A stretch of 64,000 nucleotides of DNA from Nostoc sp. FACHB-152 (GTDB lineage Bacteria > Cyanobacteriota > Cyanobacteriia > Cyanobacteriales > Nostocaceae): contig NZ_JACJRV010000006.1 of NCBI RefSeq assembly GCF_014697475.1, forward strand, positions 124,001 to 188,000. The letters run 5' to 3'. The notes under the pieces are model-generated. The model was not told where the DNA came from. It did not search any database and saw only the letters and a list, made by a program, of their open reading frames with translations. Each line of letters opens with the position of its first letter. Within the stretch, counting starts at the first letter, position 1. A program made the position numbers and the translations under genes. Shown here in pieces: positions 53,443 to 62,833 of the stretch.

Positions 53443-54453
53443 ATGCAACTAAAACCAATAAATCAACAAGTAGTTACAGTTGTTGGCGCGTCTAGCGGCA
53501 TCGGAAGAGAAACTGCACTGCGGTTTGCCAAACGTAGGGCAAAGGTAGTTGTGGCTTCTCGTAGTGAGACAAAACTAAAGTCGTTGGTAGAAGAGATTAA
53601 AGGCTTTGGTGGTGATGCAACTTATGTTGTAGCTGATGTGCAAGTATTTGACCAAGTAAAAGCGATCGCCGACAAAACAGTAGAGGTCTATGGCAGGCTT
53701 GATACTTGGGTTCATGTGCCAGCTATTGGTCTATTTGCCACTTTCGACAACACTACACCAGAAGAGTTTAAGCACGTCATCGATGTCAATTTGATGGGAC
53801 AAGTATATGGGGCGATGGCGGCGTTACCTCATCTCAAACGTACAGGAAAAGGCTCGTTAATTCACATCTCTTCAATGGAAGGTAGGCGCTCGCTACCATA
53901 TCAAAGTGCTTACTCTTGTTCAAAACACGGCGTTGAGGGCTTTATTGAAGGGATGCGCGTTGAGTTGATCCATGAGAAATGGCCTATCAATGTGACGAGT
54001 GTTAAGCCAGCAGTCATCAATACCCCCTTCTGGAACAATGGACTGACAAAGCTAGGGGTAAAACCAGCCGGAATTCCACCTTACTACGACCCCAGAATTG
54101 TTGCTGATGCAGTTCTCTATGCAGCCGAACATCCAACGCGTGACATTTTAGTTGGAGATGTGGCTAAGTTATTAGATTTAGTGCAAAAAATCTCGCCCTC
54201 TTTAGTCGATTCCATATTATTGCTAATTGGCTTTAACTTACAACATTCTTCAGAACCAAAATCTCAAGAAGCACCCAACAATTTCTACACTTCTGTTCCA
54301 GAAGACGACAGAGTTGACGGCGATTACTCCAAGTTAGTTATTCCAAGTATTACTGATGCATTAGGTAAAATTCCTATCTTTCAGTGGGGCGCGATCGCCT
54401 CTGGAGCGGTATTAACTTTGCTAGCAATGCAAGCCTTTAAACAGCAAGGATGA
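53443..54453 (+). CDS. SDR-family oxidoreductase with C-terminal membrane anchor
   Basis: I start at ATG 53443 (MQLKPINQQ, 336 residues); the TTG at 53392 adds a low-complexity leader. A Rossmann NAD(P)-binding motif GASSGIGRETALRFAK is followed by NAG-type segments (here VHVPAIG), the Ser in HISSMEGRRS and the catalytic Y-x3-K in YSCSKHG. A C-terminal extension (~280-336) ends in a hydrophobic helix (QWGAIASGAVLTLLAMQAF) that may anchor it in a membrane. Substrate unknown. It is followed by a DUF4383 gene in the same direction (104-bp gap). Confidence 0.92.
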   Translation: MQLKPINQQVVTVVGASSGIGRETALRFAKRRAKVVVASRSETKLKSLVEEIKGFGGDATYVVADVQVFDQVKAIADKTVEVYGRLDTWVHVPAIGLFATFDNTTPEEFKHVIDVNLMGQVYGAMAALPHLKRTGKGSLIHISSMEGRRSLPYQSAYSCSKHGVEGFIEGMRVELIHEKWPINVTSVKPAVINTPFWNNGLTKLGVKPAGIPPYYDPRIVADAVLYAAEHPTRDILVGDVAKLLDLVQKISPSLVDSILLLIGFNLQHSSEPKSQEAPNNFYTSVPEDDRVDGDYSKLVIPSITDALGKIPIFQWGAIASGAVLTLLAMQAFKQQG

Positions 54454-54557
54454 ATAAAAAGTCTGAAGTGAAGCCTGAAATAAGACTTATATTCACTTTT
54501 TGAATATGTTCCCTACTCCCTACTCCCCATTCCCCATATATCAGGAGTCAAAATAGT

Positions 54558-55037
54558 ATGGACAATGTTAATACCGGAAAAATGCTAGAGCGTTACTGTG
54601 CTTTAGCCATTGGAGTTACCTATTTACTCTTAGGTTTAGCAGGATTTACACCTGCCTTAGTATCTTTACCAGGAAGTAGTGAGTCTTTTGTTTCTCTGGA
54701 TGCATCTCATAATGCCTATACTGCGGGTTTTGGCTACATTTTTGGTCTATTTCCTACTAACTTCTTACATAACTTTGTACGTTGTGCTGTAGGTTTGTTA
54801 GGTATTAGTTCTTTTACAAGTGCTAGCAGCGCGCGTATATTCAATCGTGGCTTTGCTATTGCTTATATCGTATTAGCAATTATGGGATTGTTACCTTTAG
54901 CCAAAACATCTTTTGGACTAATGCCCCTATTTGGTAACAATGTTTGGATTAATGCTCTAGCTGCATTCGCGGCCGGGTACTATGGACTAATTATTCCCGC
55001 GAAAGTAATGGATAAGAATGTTGCACAAAATCTCTAA
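54558..55037 (+). CDS. DUF4383 membrane protein
   Basis: A 159-residue protein with four membrane helices (~14-34, ~62-84, ~96-116 and ~130-150) and the DUF4383 pattern YTAGFGYIFGLFPTNFLHNFVRCAVGLLGI. Members occur in stress-linked operons and have unknown function. It sits downstream of an SDR and a YflT-like protein, and the group may form a stress regulon. GGAGTCAAAATAGT ahead of ATG 54558 is the ribosome-binding site. Confidence 0.88.
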   Translation: MDNVNTGKMLERYCALAIGVTYLLLGLAGFTPALVSLPGSSESFVSLDASHNAYTAGFGYIFGLFPTNFLHNFVRCAVGLLGISSFTSASSARIFNRGFAIAYIVLAIMGLLPLAKTSFGLMPLFGNNVWINALAAFAAGYYGLIIPAKVMDKNVAQNL

Positions 55038-55263
55038 CCATTCCCAAGTATGAGAAGATAAACTATCAATAAATTAGTTTGAGCAACTAATTTAGCGATC
55101 GCACTTGGTAATTATACAAGGCGATCGCTTTCCTAATCATGAAAAAGAGATTAGAGGTTAGACACTAGTAAAATGTATGGTGTGTTATGCCATAGGCTAA
55201 CGCACACACCTTAAACAATAAAAAATAGTGCGTTGTCGTGTAACGCAACTCACCCTACTGGAC

Positions 55264-55296
55264 TTACTAGTCTCTAGCCTCTAGCCTCTAACCCCT
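55264..55296. repeat. STRR heptad cluster downstream of spoIIM-like gene
   Basis: The heptad CTAGCCT is repeated (TCTCTAGCCTCTAGCCTCTAACC). A related AGGCTAG cluster occurs at 11424-11445 after egtD. Confidence 0.7.
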
Positions 55297-55300
55297 CTTT

Positions 55301-56251
55301 TTAACGCTTACGACTGCAATAAAGCACTAGAAGTACAAATAACCCTAACCCAGCGATATATTTTATGGGATCTGGCACATCGGGATTCGGAGAAAAAAAG
55401 CCTTCAATAGTACCAGCAATAATCAACATTGGTACAATCCCAAAAACTAATTGTGAGGCTTGAGAACCGTAGAATTTTAACGCATCACTGCGGCGATATT
55501 TACCAGGAAATAAAATTGCTCTGGCTAATAATAAACCTGCACCACCAGCAAAAAAGATAGCTGGTAATTCTAAAGCACCGTGGGGAAAGACAAAAGCCCA
55601 AAAAGGATAAGCCAAATTATTTTGTCCAACTAAAGTACCAACAGCACCAATTAATAAACCGTTGAATACCATTAAATAAGTTGTGTATCCTCCCGCAGTG
55701 ATTCCGCCAGCAACTGCGCCAAACGATACAGAGATATTATTAATCATAATGCTGCTTGATGCTAAAGGTTCAACCCCAACAATCGAACCCATCCATAATT
55801 TATGTTCATCTCGTACCTGAGAAATTAATCGCTGTGGTACTATCAGCGACATAAATGTTGGGTCTTGCCATGCGTACCACCAAGCAACAACAGCCCCCAA
55901 CAAAAATAAACCCGTAGCTATAGCAATGTAAAGGAATGTTTGCTGTACTACAGAGGGTAATCCCCATTTGTAAAATTCCATAACTCCCCGCCATTCTTGT
56001 CGGCGTGAACCTTGATAAATCTGCGTATAAGCCCGCGTTGTTAAAATTTGTAGACTTTGTATCAAAGTATTACCGACTTTTTGGGTACGGGCGCGTGCTA
56101 AATCTGCCGCTACTGAACGGTACAAACTAGCTAATTCTCTAATCTCGTTTGCGCGTACCGATTTTAAACCTTTTTTTTCGATTTGTTTTAATAAAACATC
56201 CAAACGCTGCCAATTTGGTTCGCGTCGTGCAATCCAACGTTGAAGATTCAT
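55301..56251 (-). CDS. SpoIIM-family membrane protein
   Basis: The start is ATG 56251 (MNLQRWIARREPNW; 316 residues); the TTG at 56272 is rejected. An N-terminal basic/amphipathic region (~1-80: RELASLYRSVAADLARARTQ) is followed by about five membrane helices with the stage II sporulation protein M signature (WYAWQDPTFMSLIVPQRLI, GAVAGGITAGGYTTYLM, FVFPHGALELPAIFFAGGAGLLLA). In non-sporulating bacteria this family is often next to RDD and DUF58/MoxR genes; here an RDD gene is on the opposite strand. Function unknown. Confidence 0.92.
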   Translation of the reverse strand: MNLQRWIARREPNWQRLDVLLKQIEKKGLKSVRANEIRELASLYRSVAADLARARTQKVGNTLIQSLQILTTRAYTQIYQGSRRQEWRGVMEFYKWGLPSVVQQTFLYIAIATGLFLLGAVVAWWYAWQDPTFMSLIVPQRLISQVRDEHKLWMGSIVGVEPLASSSIMINNISVSFGAVAGGITAGGYTTYLMVFNGLLIGAVGTLVGQNNLAYPFWAFVFPHGALELPAIFFAGGAGLLLARAILFPGKYRRSDALKFYGSQASQLVFGIVPMLIIAGTIEGFFSPNPDVPDPIKYIAGLGLFVLLVLYCSRKR

Positions 56252-56331
56252 AAATTGTGGGAATATTAGCAAATAATCTCAATTCTCTAGAAAGTCAGTG
56301 CAGTGACAACCTCAATAACTTATACATTTAT

Positions 56332-56364
56332 TAATTACGAATTACGAATTACGAATTACGAATT
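56332..56364. repeat. STRR heptad cluster AATTACG x4
   Basis: Four exact tandem copies of AATTACG followed by AATTG lie between the divergent SpoIIM-like and membrane-protein genes. The unit length is seven, as in the STRR family of heterocystous cyanobacteria. Confidence 0.85.
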
Positions 56365-56425
56365 GCTATAACCTACCTTAAGATAGCCACAAATTCACAC
56401 TGTACTTTCAAGGAATTTTGGCATC

Positions 56426-57274
56426 ATGTCTGGAAATATTGGTTCTCCCAGCCCCATGCAACCACTCAGAGTGGGGAATGTGGTTAGTGCTGCGGTGCTA
56501 CTGTATCGTTCTCATCTAAAAACTTATTTTAAACAAGCGGTAATTGCTCACTTGTGGGTGTTAATTCCTATTTATGGTTGGGCGAAATATGCTGCTATTT
56601 CTGGACTTATATCTCGCTTGGCTTTTGGAGAACTAATTTACCAACCCGAAAGTGTCGCAGATGCTAGCAGACATATTAATCCTCGGTTATGGTCATTTTT
56701 CAGAGTAGCTTTTCAGGTGGGGCTATCTATATTGGGTGTTTATATACTACTAGCGATCGCAGGTGGTTTTATATCATTCCTTGTAGGGCTGATATTCGTC
56801 TTTGCCCTAGGTACTAACGCTGCGGTTGTCGCACCTGTGGTAATAGCACTCATCATGGGGAGTCTTCTGCTGTTAGGGCTGACTTGGTTTTATGCTCGTT
56901 GGGTAATTGCCGAAGTACCTTTAGCAGTTGAAGAAAATATCAATGGTGGCGAAAGTGTCGCTAGAAGTTGGGAGTTAACAAAAGCTTCGGCTTGGCGAAT
57001 TCAAGGTGTAGTTTTAGTTGCTTTCCTGGTCACAATACCAATTGTTGGACTTTTGAACTATGTACCTAGCTTTTATCTTGCCAGCCTAGAACCTGGTTCT
57101 GCTATCTACTGGACTGTTTATTTTATATCTATAATCACCAGCTTAATCGGGGGAGTATTAGTGATGCCATTCTGGCAAGCACTCAAAGCTGTTTTATATT
57201 TGGACTTGCGTAGTCGGCGCGAGGGTATGGGCTTGCAGTTACGTGAACCTCCTCAAGATTTTCGCTCTTACTAA
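56426..57274 (+). CDS. Polytopic membrane protein of unknown function
   Basis: A 282-residue protein with five or six membrane helices. The opening PLRVGNVVSAAVLLYRSHLKTYFKQAV and the WVIAEVPLAVEENINGGESVARSWELTKAS segment resemble the glycerophosphoryl-diester-phosphodiesterase membrane-domain/DUF975-like families. It is immediately followed by an RDD gene (20-bp gap), so they are an operon, and it is divergent from the SpoIIM-like gene. A role in membrane envelope is inferred from context only. Confidence 0.8.
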   Translation: MSGNIGSPSPMQPLRVGNVVSAAVLLYRSHLKTYFKQAVIAHLWVLIPIYGWAKYAAISGLISRLAFGELIYQPESVADASRHINPRLWSFFRVAFQVGLSILGVYILLAIAGGFISFLVGLIFVFALGTNAAVVAPVVIALIMGSLLLLGLTWFYARWVIAEVPLAVEENINGGESVARSWELTKASAWRIQGVVLVAFLVTIPIVGLLNYVPSFYLASLEPGSAIYWTVYFISIITSLIGGVLVMPFWQALKAVLYLDLRSRREGMGLQLREPPQDFRSY

Positions 57275-57294
57275 ACCTGAAAATAAAATTTAAT

Positions 57295-58077
57295 ATGAGC
57301 TTTTTTAACCGCATTCGACTGCAAACTCCAGAAAGTGTAGAAATAGAGTTTACATTAGCAGGCATTGGCAATCGAGCTTTGGCCTTACTTATCGACTACT
57401 TTGTATTGGGTCTGACTTTACTTTTATTTGTTATTGTTTGGGCTATTTTTTCAGTTCAGTTGTTTGACTTTCTCAATGACTGGACAAAAAACGCTCAAAA
57501 TTTTGGACTTTGGTTATTAGCCATTTTTTTTCTCATAGCCTTCATAGTTTACGCGGGTTATTTTGTATTTTTTGAAACCTTATGGCAAGGACAAACCCCA
57601 GGCAAACGCTTTGCTAAAATTCGCGTGATTCGAGATGATGGTAGACCTGTTGGGTTAGCACAGGCAACTTTACGTAGTTTACTAAGACCTTTAGACGAAT
57701 TCTTATATATTGGTGCTATTTTTATTATGTTTAGCCAGCGTGAAAAGCGGCTTGGTGATTGGGCTGCTGGTACAATCGTGATTGATTCTCAAATACCTGC
57801 TGCATCGGCAACTTTTACAATTTCAGAACAAGCGAGGTCGCTTTATACAGAATTGCTAGACATTGCCGATTTATCACAATTATTACCCGATGATTTTGCT
57901 GTAATTCGAGAATATTTGCAGCGACGTGATGCAATGGAATTTAAGCCAAGAATTGCCTTGGCTGCTAAGTTAACGCAACAGGTTACAGCTATTATTAATT
58001 TAGATAAATTGCCAGCAGCTGCGCCTGATGTGTTTTTAGAAGCTGTTTACCTAGCTTATCAGCACAAAGAATTTTAG
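57295..58077 (+). CDS. RDD-family membrane protein
   Basis: A 260-residue protein with the RDD hallmark: the first helix motif IGNRALALLIDYFVLG (Arg and Asp) and the later GQTPGKRFAKIRVIRDDGRPVG, then LGDWAAGTIVI. Three helices are followed by a soluble C-terminal domain (~175-260) rich in charged and helical residues (SEQARSLYTELLDIADLSQLL). RDD proteins have been linked to ion transport in some bacteria, but this is not certain here. It is the second gene of a two-gene unit. Confidence 0.92.
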   Translation: MSFFNRIRLQTPESVEIEFTLAGIGNRALALLIDYFVLGLTLLLFVIVWAIFSVQLFDFLNDWTKNAQNFGLWLLAIFFLIAFIVYAGYFVFFETLWQGQTPGKRFAKIRVIRDDGRPVGLAQATLRSLLRPLDEFLYIGAIFIMFSQREKRLGDWAAGTIVIDSQIPAASATFTISEQARSLYTELLDIADLSQLLPDDFAVIREYLQRRDAMEFKPRIALAAKLTQQVTAIINLDKLPAAAPDVFLEAVYLAYQHKEF

Positions 58078-58164
58078 ATATCATAATGGTGCGTTGCGGG
58101 GGTTCCCCCCGTTGAAGCAAGTGGCTCCCCTACATTTTATGTTTTTTAGGTTGAGCTACTTACT

Positions 58165-59340
58165 TCAACGTTTGTGTACTAGGGTTCTCTGCTTGCGTAA
58201 ACTTTGAATTGTAGCGATCGCAGATTTTGCTACTATATCAATTTCCTCGGCTGTGTTAAACCTTCCAATGCCAAACCTAATCGAGGCGTAAGCTAGTTGC
58301 TCGGAATGTCCCAAAGCTGTAAGAACATAAGAAGGTGCGGTAACTGCCGATGAACAAGCAGAACCGGAGGATACCGCCATTACTGGTTGCAGTCCTAGAG
58401 ACAGTGCAGCACCATCGACTCCCTCAACGCTGATACTCAAGTTTCCTGCTAGTCTTTGGGTGGGATGTCCGTTGAGGTGAATTCCTTCTAGCTGCGATAG
58501 TTGTGTCCACAAACTTTGCCTGAGTTGGGTAAGGCGTTCAGTCTCGGTTGCTTGTTCTGCTAAAGCAATTTCTACAGCTTTGCCAAAACCAACTATTTGC
58601 GGTGTGTACAAAGTTCCCGAACGCATTCCTCTTTCGTGTCCACCGCCATGCTGCTGGGGTGCAAGTTGAACTCTAGGGTTGCGTCTACGGACATATAATG
58701 CACCAATACCCTTGGGGCCGTAAACTTTATGAGCAGTCAGGGACATAATATCGATGTTCATTGCCTGCACATCTAAGGGTATTTTACCAATAGCTTGGGC
58801 GGCATCTGTATGGAAAATGATATTGCGATCGCGGCACATTTCCCCAATTTCGGCTATCGGCTGCAACACGCCAATTTCGTTATTAGCCGCCATCACTGAT
58901 ACTAAAATCGTATCGGGACGAAAAGCTTGTTCTAATTGAGTTAAATCAATCAGTCCATCTTGTTTAACTGGCAGAATTGTAATTTCAAAACCCAAAGTTT
59001 TCAAATATTTACAAGGGTCTAAAATTGCTTTGTGTTCAGTAGCCACTGTAATAATATGCTGACCTTGTGGAAAATAAGCTTCAGCTATACCTTTAATGGC
59101 TAAATTATTTGCTTCAGTCGCACCACTTGTAAAGATAATTTCTTCGGGTGTAGCATTAATTGCTGCTGCTAATATTTCTCGCGTTTGTTTGACAGCCGCT
59201 TCTGCTTCCCAACCATAAACATGATTAATACTCGCTGGGTTGCCAAATTTTTCTATGAAATAGGGCAACATTGCTGCTAATACTCTTTCATCTACAGGTG
59301 TAGTAGCATGGCAATCAAGATAGATAGGACGATTAGACAT
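58165..59340 (-). CDS. Cysteine desulfurase (NifS/IscS type)
   Basis: A 391-residue PLP enzyme that takes sulfur from cysteine for Fe-S cluster and thiolation pathways. PLP Lys205 is in SLTAHKVYGPKG, other cofactor contacts are FTSGATEANNLAIKG and FHTDAAQAIGKI, and the persulfide Cys329 is in the GSACSSAVTAPS loop, which marks group I NifS/IscS. The 3-bp gap from the nuclease-domain gene upstream means co-translation; the combination is unusual. No nif genes lie nearby, so I give no nifS symbol. Confidence 0.94.
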   Translation of the reverse strand: MSNRPIYLDCHATTPVDERVLAAMLPYFIEKFGNPASINHVYGWEAEAAVKQTREILAAAINATPEEIIFTSGATEANNLAIKGIAEAYFPQGQHIITVATEHKAILDPCKYLKTLGFEITILPVKQDGLIDLTQLEQAFRPDTILVSVMAANNEIGVLQPIAEIGEMCRDRNIIFHTDAAQAIGKIPLDVQAMNIDIMSLTAHKVYGPKGIGALYVRRRNPRVQLAPQQHGGGHERGMRSGTLYTPQIVGFGKAVEIALAEQATETERLTQLRQSLWTQLSQLEGIHLNGHPTQRLAGNLSISVEGVDGAALSLGLQPVMAVSSGSACSSAVTAPSYVLTALGHSEQLAYASIRFGIGRFNTAEEIDIVAKSAIATIQSLRKQRTLVHKR

Positions 59341-59343
59341 AAA

Positions 59344-59970
59344 TTAAGTTAAAACTTGACTTAGTTTTTTTAATATTTGCAGAACTTTGTATAGTTCATT
59401 TTCTCGTCTTGATAAAGTAAATTTATCAGACAAAGCATATTTAGGCTTATCTTGCTTTATTAGCTTGATGAATTGAAAATCTTCGCCGTTAGTGACAAAT
59501 CCAAACACAGGCTTATCTACATTGGGACTACCCAGCATATAAACTAAAGCCTGGGGAATAGCTTCTAAAAGAGATAAGCTGGCTCTTTTAGATTCGATTA
59601 CCAGCAGCCACAATTGCTTTTGAATAACCAAAACATCGATTCTGCCTCTGATAATTTCTGCTGCATCTTCGACTGTAATTTCTACAGATTCTTCAGTTGC
59701 GATCGCAAACGGCTCATGATAAAATCCCGCCAAGTCTAATAGGGGTGATAGCACCACCATTTTGACAGCATTTTCTAAAATTGGTGGACGTTTAACCAAA
59801 CTTAAGAAATTAGATTTTACCCTATCCAAATATTGTTTATCTAAATTTGTTGCTACCGGTACATCCTCTAACCATTCTGAGAAAAAATTTTCATCTTGTG
59901 ATATTTCTAAACCAAACTTTTTCTCTAAATCGGCAAATCCAATATTTTGAGCTTGGATAATTTGAACCAT
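59344..59970 (-). CDS. Protein with type I restriction (HsdR N-terminal)-like nuclease fold
   Basis: A 208-residue protein. The central segment, RGRIDVLVIQKQLWLLVIESKRASLSLLEAIPQALVYM, fits the PD-(D/E)xK nuclease core: Asp, then E-S-K. The rest matches the HsdR N-terminal-type family that often occurs without a helicase part. With no methylase or specificity subunit nearby it is not a classical restriction system. It ends 3 bp before the desulfurase gene. Confidence 0.83.
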   Translation of the reverse strand: MVQIIQAQNIGFADLEKKFGLEISQDENFFSEWLEDVPVATNLDKQYLDRVKSNFLSLVKRPPILENAVKMVVLSPLLDLAGFYHEPFAIATEESVEITVEDAAEIIRGRIDVLVIQKQLWLLVIESKRASLSLLEAIPQALVYMLGSPNVDKPVFGFVTNGEDFQFIKLIKQDKPKYALSDKFTLSRRENELYKVLQILKKLSQVLT

Positions 59971-60015
59971 ATTAATTAACTATGAGCGTAGATTAATTAT
60001 TCTGCCATCTAATTC

Positions 60016-60735
60016 TTAATTAAGAGTATCTGGATCTATGCCTAAAGCTCTTAATTGTTCCGCCAATTGTTGAGCGCGTCTTGCTTCTTGTTGCGCTTGT
60101 TGTTCTGCCAATTCAGCACGTTTTTGTGCTGCTTTAATTTGTTCTTCTGGGGTGGGATATCTTTTTCCTTCTTCGTCATACCAATAAAGCCATTCTCTGG
60201 TTAAGCCGCAGTAATTTCCGCGTTCACAGCCAATTCCTAAGCCGATTTCTGCTAACCAAACAGGATTACCTGATTGTAATTGATATTTACCATTAACCAG
60301 CTCATGTACTTCTAAATGGGGTTTGCGGCGACGACGAGAAGAATAAATCACATAGTAAAGTACACCCATAGCCGCGTAGTCATCCAATTTATCGCTGTAT
60401 TCTTTGCGATAATTTTGAGAAACTACTTCTAACACCAAAATTGGTAGAACATTTTCATCCCACAGCACATAACTAGGACGTAGTTCTTCATCATAGAAGC
60501 GTTCTACGCCCAAACTCAAAAACCCATTTGGGACAATTGGTGGTTTATCTGGGTGATAATAAATACCCATATTCACACCAAAGAACCAGTCCATGCGTTC
60601 TGACCAAAGTAGCAACAGAATGGCCTTGAGTAACCCTGGTATTAATTCTTGCAGTTCATTATCTACAGGAGTTTCATCAGAGTCTGGTAGTTCTTCCGCA
60701 GAAGGTAAGTACCTGGGCAAGTTGTACTCTAACAT
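60016..60735 (-). CDS. Uma2-family (DUF820) putative nuclease
   Basis: A 239-residue protein with the Uma2 fold, a PD-(D/E)xK-like domain abundant in filamentous cyanobacteria. Landmarks are PSYVLWDENVLPILVLEVVSQ (the E-V-V-S motif), YRKEYSDKLDDYAAMGVLYYVIY and the C-terminal coiled-coil ELAEQQAQQEARRAQQLAEQ with the ending LGIDPDTLN. The C-terminal Gln/Glu repeat is typical of the group. Function unproven. Upstream is a 517-bp spacer. Confidence 0.9.
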   Translation of the reverse strand: MLEYNLPRYLPSAEELPDSDETPVDNELQELIPGLLKAILLLLWSERMDWFFGVNMGIYYHPDKPPIVPNGFLSLGVERFYDEELRPSYVLWDENVLPILVLEVVSQNYRKEYSDKLDDYAAMGVLYYVIYSSRRRRKPHLEVHELVNGKYQLQSGNPVWLAEIGLGIGCERGNYCGLTREWLYWYDEEGKRYPTPEEQIKAAQKRAELAEQQAQQEARRAQQLAEQLRALGIDPDTLN

Positions 60736-61252
60736 GGTTGGTTTCCCTATTACGGACGCTTGGCTTTAATCTACGAACCTACCCACGCCAATATCCTCAC
60801 CAGAATTATAGCGATTTCGGATTAACAGAGAGTAGAGAACAGGCAATAGGCAGCAGGAGAAAAGTTTTATACTTTCCCTATTCCCCATTCCCTACTCCCT
60901 ATTCCCTTGCATTCACAAGTCGTAAGGATTAATAAATATCTTAGTTTTTTGGCTCTGTTATTGTTTATATTTACCAAAGGGTGTATTAACAGCCACTCGT
61001 TTTCAGTGACCAGGAGGCAGCATCAGACAATTTTAGATTTTAGATTGCCCCGTAGATAAATATAGGGTCTTATATCACTAAGGAATTATTGGTTATAACT
61101 ATCCCATGCTTTAACTGACACTCTAATATCAACACCACAAGGTGGGAAAGCGAAGTTGATATTAAAACGAATATTTTTGCTGAATTGTAGCTGATAAGGA
61201 CTAAACTAAAAAGTCTTGTGCAGCAAAACCTATAGTTTTAAATGAAGTAATC
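60736..61252. other. Intergenic region upstream of serA with repeat cluster and leader hairpin
   Basis: The left half contains STRR-type units (GGCAATAGGCAGCAGG at 60841 and CCCTATTCCCCATTCC at 60878-60905). The right half contains the leader hairpin described below. No gene was seen; the serA promoter must be here. Confidence 0.55.
61124..61164 (+). promoter_or_regulatory. Stem-loop leader candidate upstream of serA
   Basis: A perfect 10-bp stem TAATATCAAC (61124-61133) / GTTGATATTA (61155-61164) surrounds ACCACAAGGTGGGAAAGCGAA. That loop contains a competing small stem CACC / GGTG. It ends 88 bp before the serA ATG. It may be a regulator site, an attenuator or a 5'UTR structure. Confidence 0.5.
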
Positions 61253-62833
61253 ATGTCCAAGGTTCTCGTATCCGATCCTATTGACCAAGCTGGAATTGAC
61301 ATTCTTTCCCAAGTTGCTACTGTTGATGTCAAAACTGGTTTAAAACCCTCCGAATTAATCGAAATTATTGGTGATTACGATGCCTTAATGATTCGTTCTG
61401 GCACAAGAGTGACAGAAGAAATTATTGAGGCTGGCACACATTTAAAAATCATTGGACGTGCTGGTGTCGGGGTAGATAATGTTGATGTGCCGGCTGCTAC
61501 ACGCCGAGGAATTGTTGTAGTTAATTCCCCTGAAGGAAACACGATCGCAGCAGCAGAACACGCACTAGCGATGATGTTGTCTTTGTCTCGTCACATCCCT
61601 GACGCTAACGCTTCTGTCAAAAGTGGTGAGTGGGATCGCAAAACTTTTGTAGGTGCAGAAGTTTACAAAAAGACTCTCGGTGTTATTGGTTTAGGGAAAA
61701 TAGGCACCCATGTTGCCACAGTAGCTAAGGCAATGGGGATGAAATTACTGGCTTATGATCCTTTCATCTCCACTGAAAGAGCCGAACAAATTGGCTGTCA
61801 GTTGGTGGATTTAGATTTGCTGATGCAGCAATCTGACTACATTACACTCCACATCCCTAAAACCTCAGAAACTACCCATTTAATTAACGCCACAACTCTG
61901 GCAAAAATGAAGCCCACAGCGCGGATTATTAACTGCGCTCGTGGTGGAATTATTGATGAAGCAGCTTTAGCCGCAGCTATTAAAGAAGGTAAAATTGCTG
62001 GTGCAGCGTTGGATGTATTTGAGTCGGAACCGTTGGGTGAATCGGAATTGCGATCGCTCGGTAAAGACATCATCCTTACTCCTCACTTGGGAGCCTCCAC
62101 TACAGAAGCTCAGGTGAATGTCGCAATTGATGTGGCTGAACAAATCCGCGATGTACTTTTGGGACTACCAGCACGTTCCGCAGTTAACATTCCTGGACTC
62201 GGCCCCGATATTTTAGAAGAACTCAAACCCTATATGCAACTGGCGGAAACCTTGGGTAACTTGGTAGGTCAGTTAGCTGGCGGTAGAGTCGAAACCCTGA
62301 CAGTCAGATTACAAGGTGAACTGGCAACCAACAAGAGTCAGCCATTGGTAATCGCAGCCTTAAAAGGTTTACTTTACCAAGCTCTGCGAGAACGAGTAAA
62401 TTACGTCAACGCCAGTATCGAAGCCAAAGAACGGGGAATTCGCGTCATCGAAACACGAGATGCTTCTGAGCGCGATTATGCTGGTTCCCTGCGTCTAGAA
62501 GCCACCGGTAGTTTAGGTACTCACTCAGTGACAGGTGCTTTGTTAGGTGAAAAAGAAATTCACTTAACTGACGTTGATGGCTTCCCCATTAACGTTCCCC
62601 CCAGCAAACATATGGTGTTTACCTTACACCGCGATATGCCAGGGATTATCGGTAAACTCGGTTCTCTGCTCGGAAGTTTTAACGTCAACATTGCTAGTAT
62701 GCAGGTAGGCCGCAAAATCGTCCGTGGTGATGCAGTAATGGCTTTAAGTATTGATGATCCCTTACCCGATGGCATTTTGGCAGAAATTACCAAAGTACCA
62801 GGCATTCGGGACGCTTATACAGTCACACTTTAA
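61253..62833 (+). CDS. serA: D-3-phosphoglycerate dehydrogenase SerA
   Basis: SerA oxidises 3-phosphoglycerate, the first step of serine synthesis. The 526-residue protein is the long bacterial form: NAD-binding GLGKIG (146-151), catalytic Arg230 (NCARGG), Glu259 region and His278 (TPHLGAS), an ASB domain (~310-440), and a C-terminal ACT domain (MVFTLHRDMPGIIGKLGSLL) that normally mediates serine feedback. It stands before prmA in the same direction with a 341-bp gap. Confidence 0.97.
   Translation: MSKVLVSDPIDQAGIDILSQVATVDVKTGLKPSELIEIIGDYDALMIRSGTRVTEEIIEAGTHLKIIGRAGVGVDNVDVPAATRRGIVVVNSPEGNTIAAAEHALAMMLSLSRHIPDANASVKSGEWDRKTFVGAEVYKKTLGVIGLGKIGTHVATVAKAMGMKLLAYDPFISTERAEQIGCQLVDLDLLMQQSDYITLHIPKTSETTHLINATTLAKMKPTARIINCARGGIIDEAALAAAIKEGKIAGAALDVFESEPLGESELRSLGKDIILTPHLGASTTEAQVNVAIDVAEQIRDVLLGLPARSAVNIPGLGPDILEELKPYMQLAETLGNLVGQLAGGRVETLTVRLQGELATNKSQPLVIAALKGLLYQALRERVNYVNASIEAKERGIRVIETRDASERDYAGSLRLEATGSLGTHSVTGALLGEKEIHLTDVDGFPINVPPSKHMVFTLHRDMPGIIGKLGSLLGSFNVNIASMQVGRKIVRGDAVMALSIDDPLPDGILAEITKVPGIRDAYTVTL

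Noticed and set aside
58165-60735. A complete restriction-modification or DNA phosphorothioation island
   Set aside because: Only isolated nuclease-fold proteins and one desulfurase are present. No methyltransferase, specificity subunit, helicase or dnd/ssp gene is seen.
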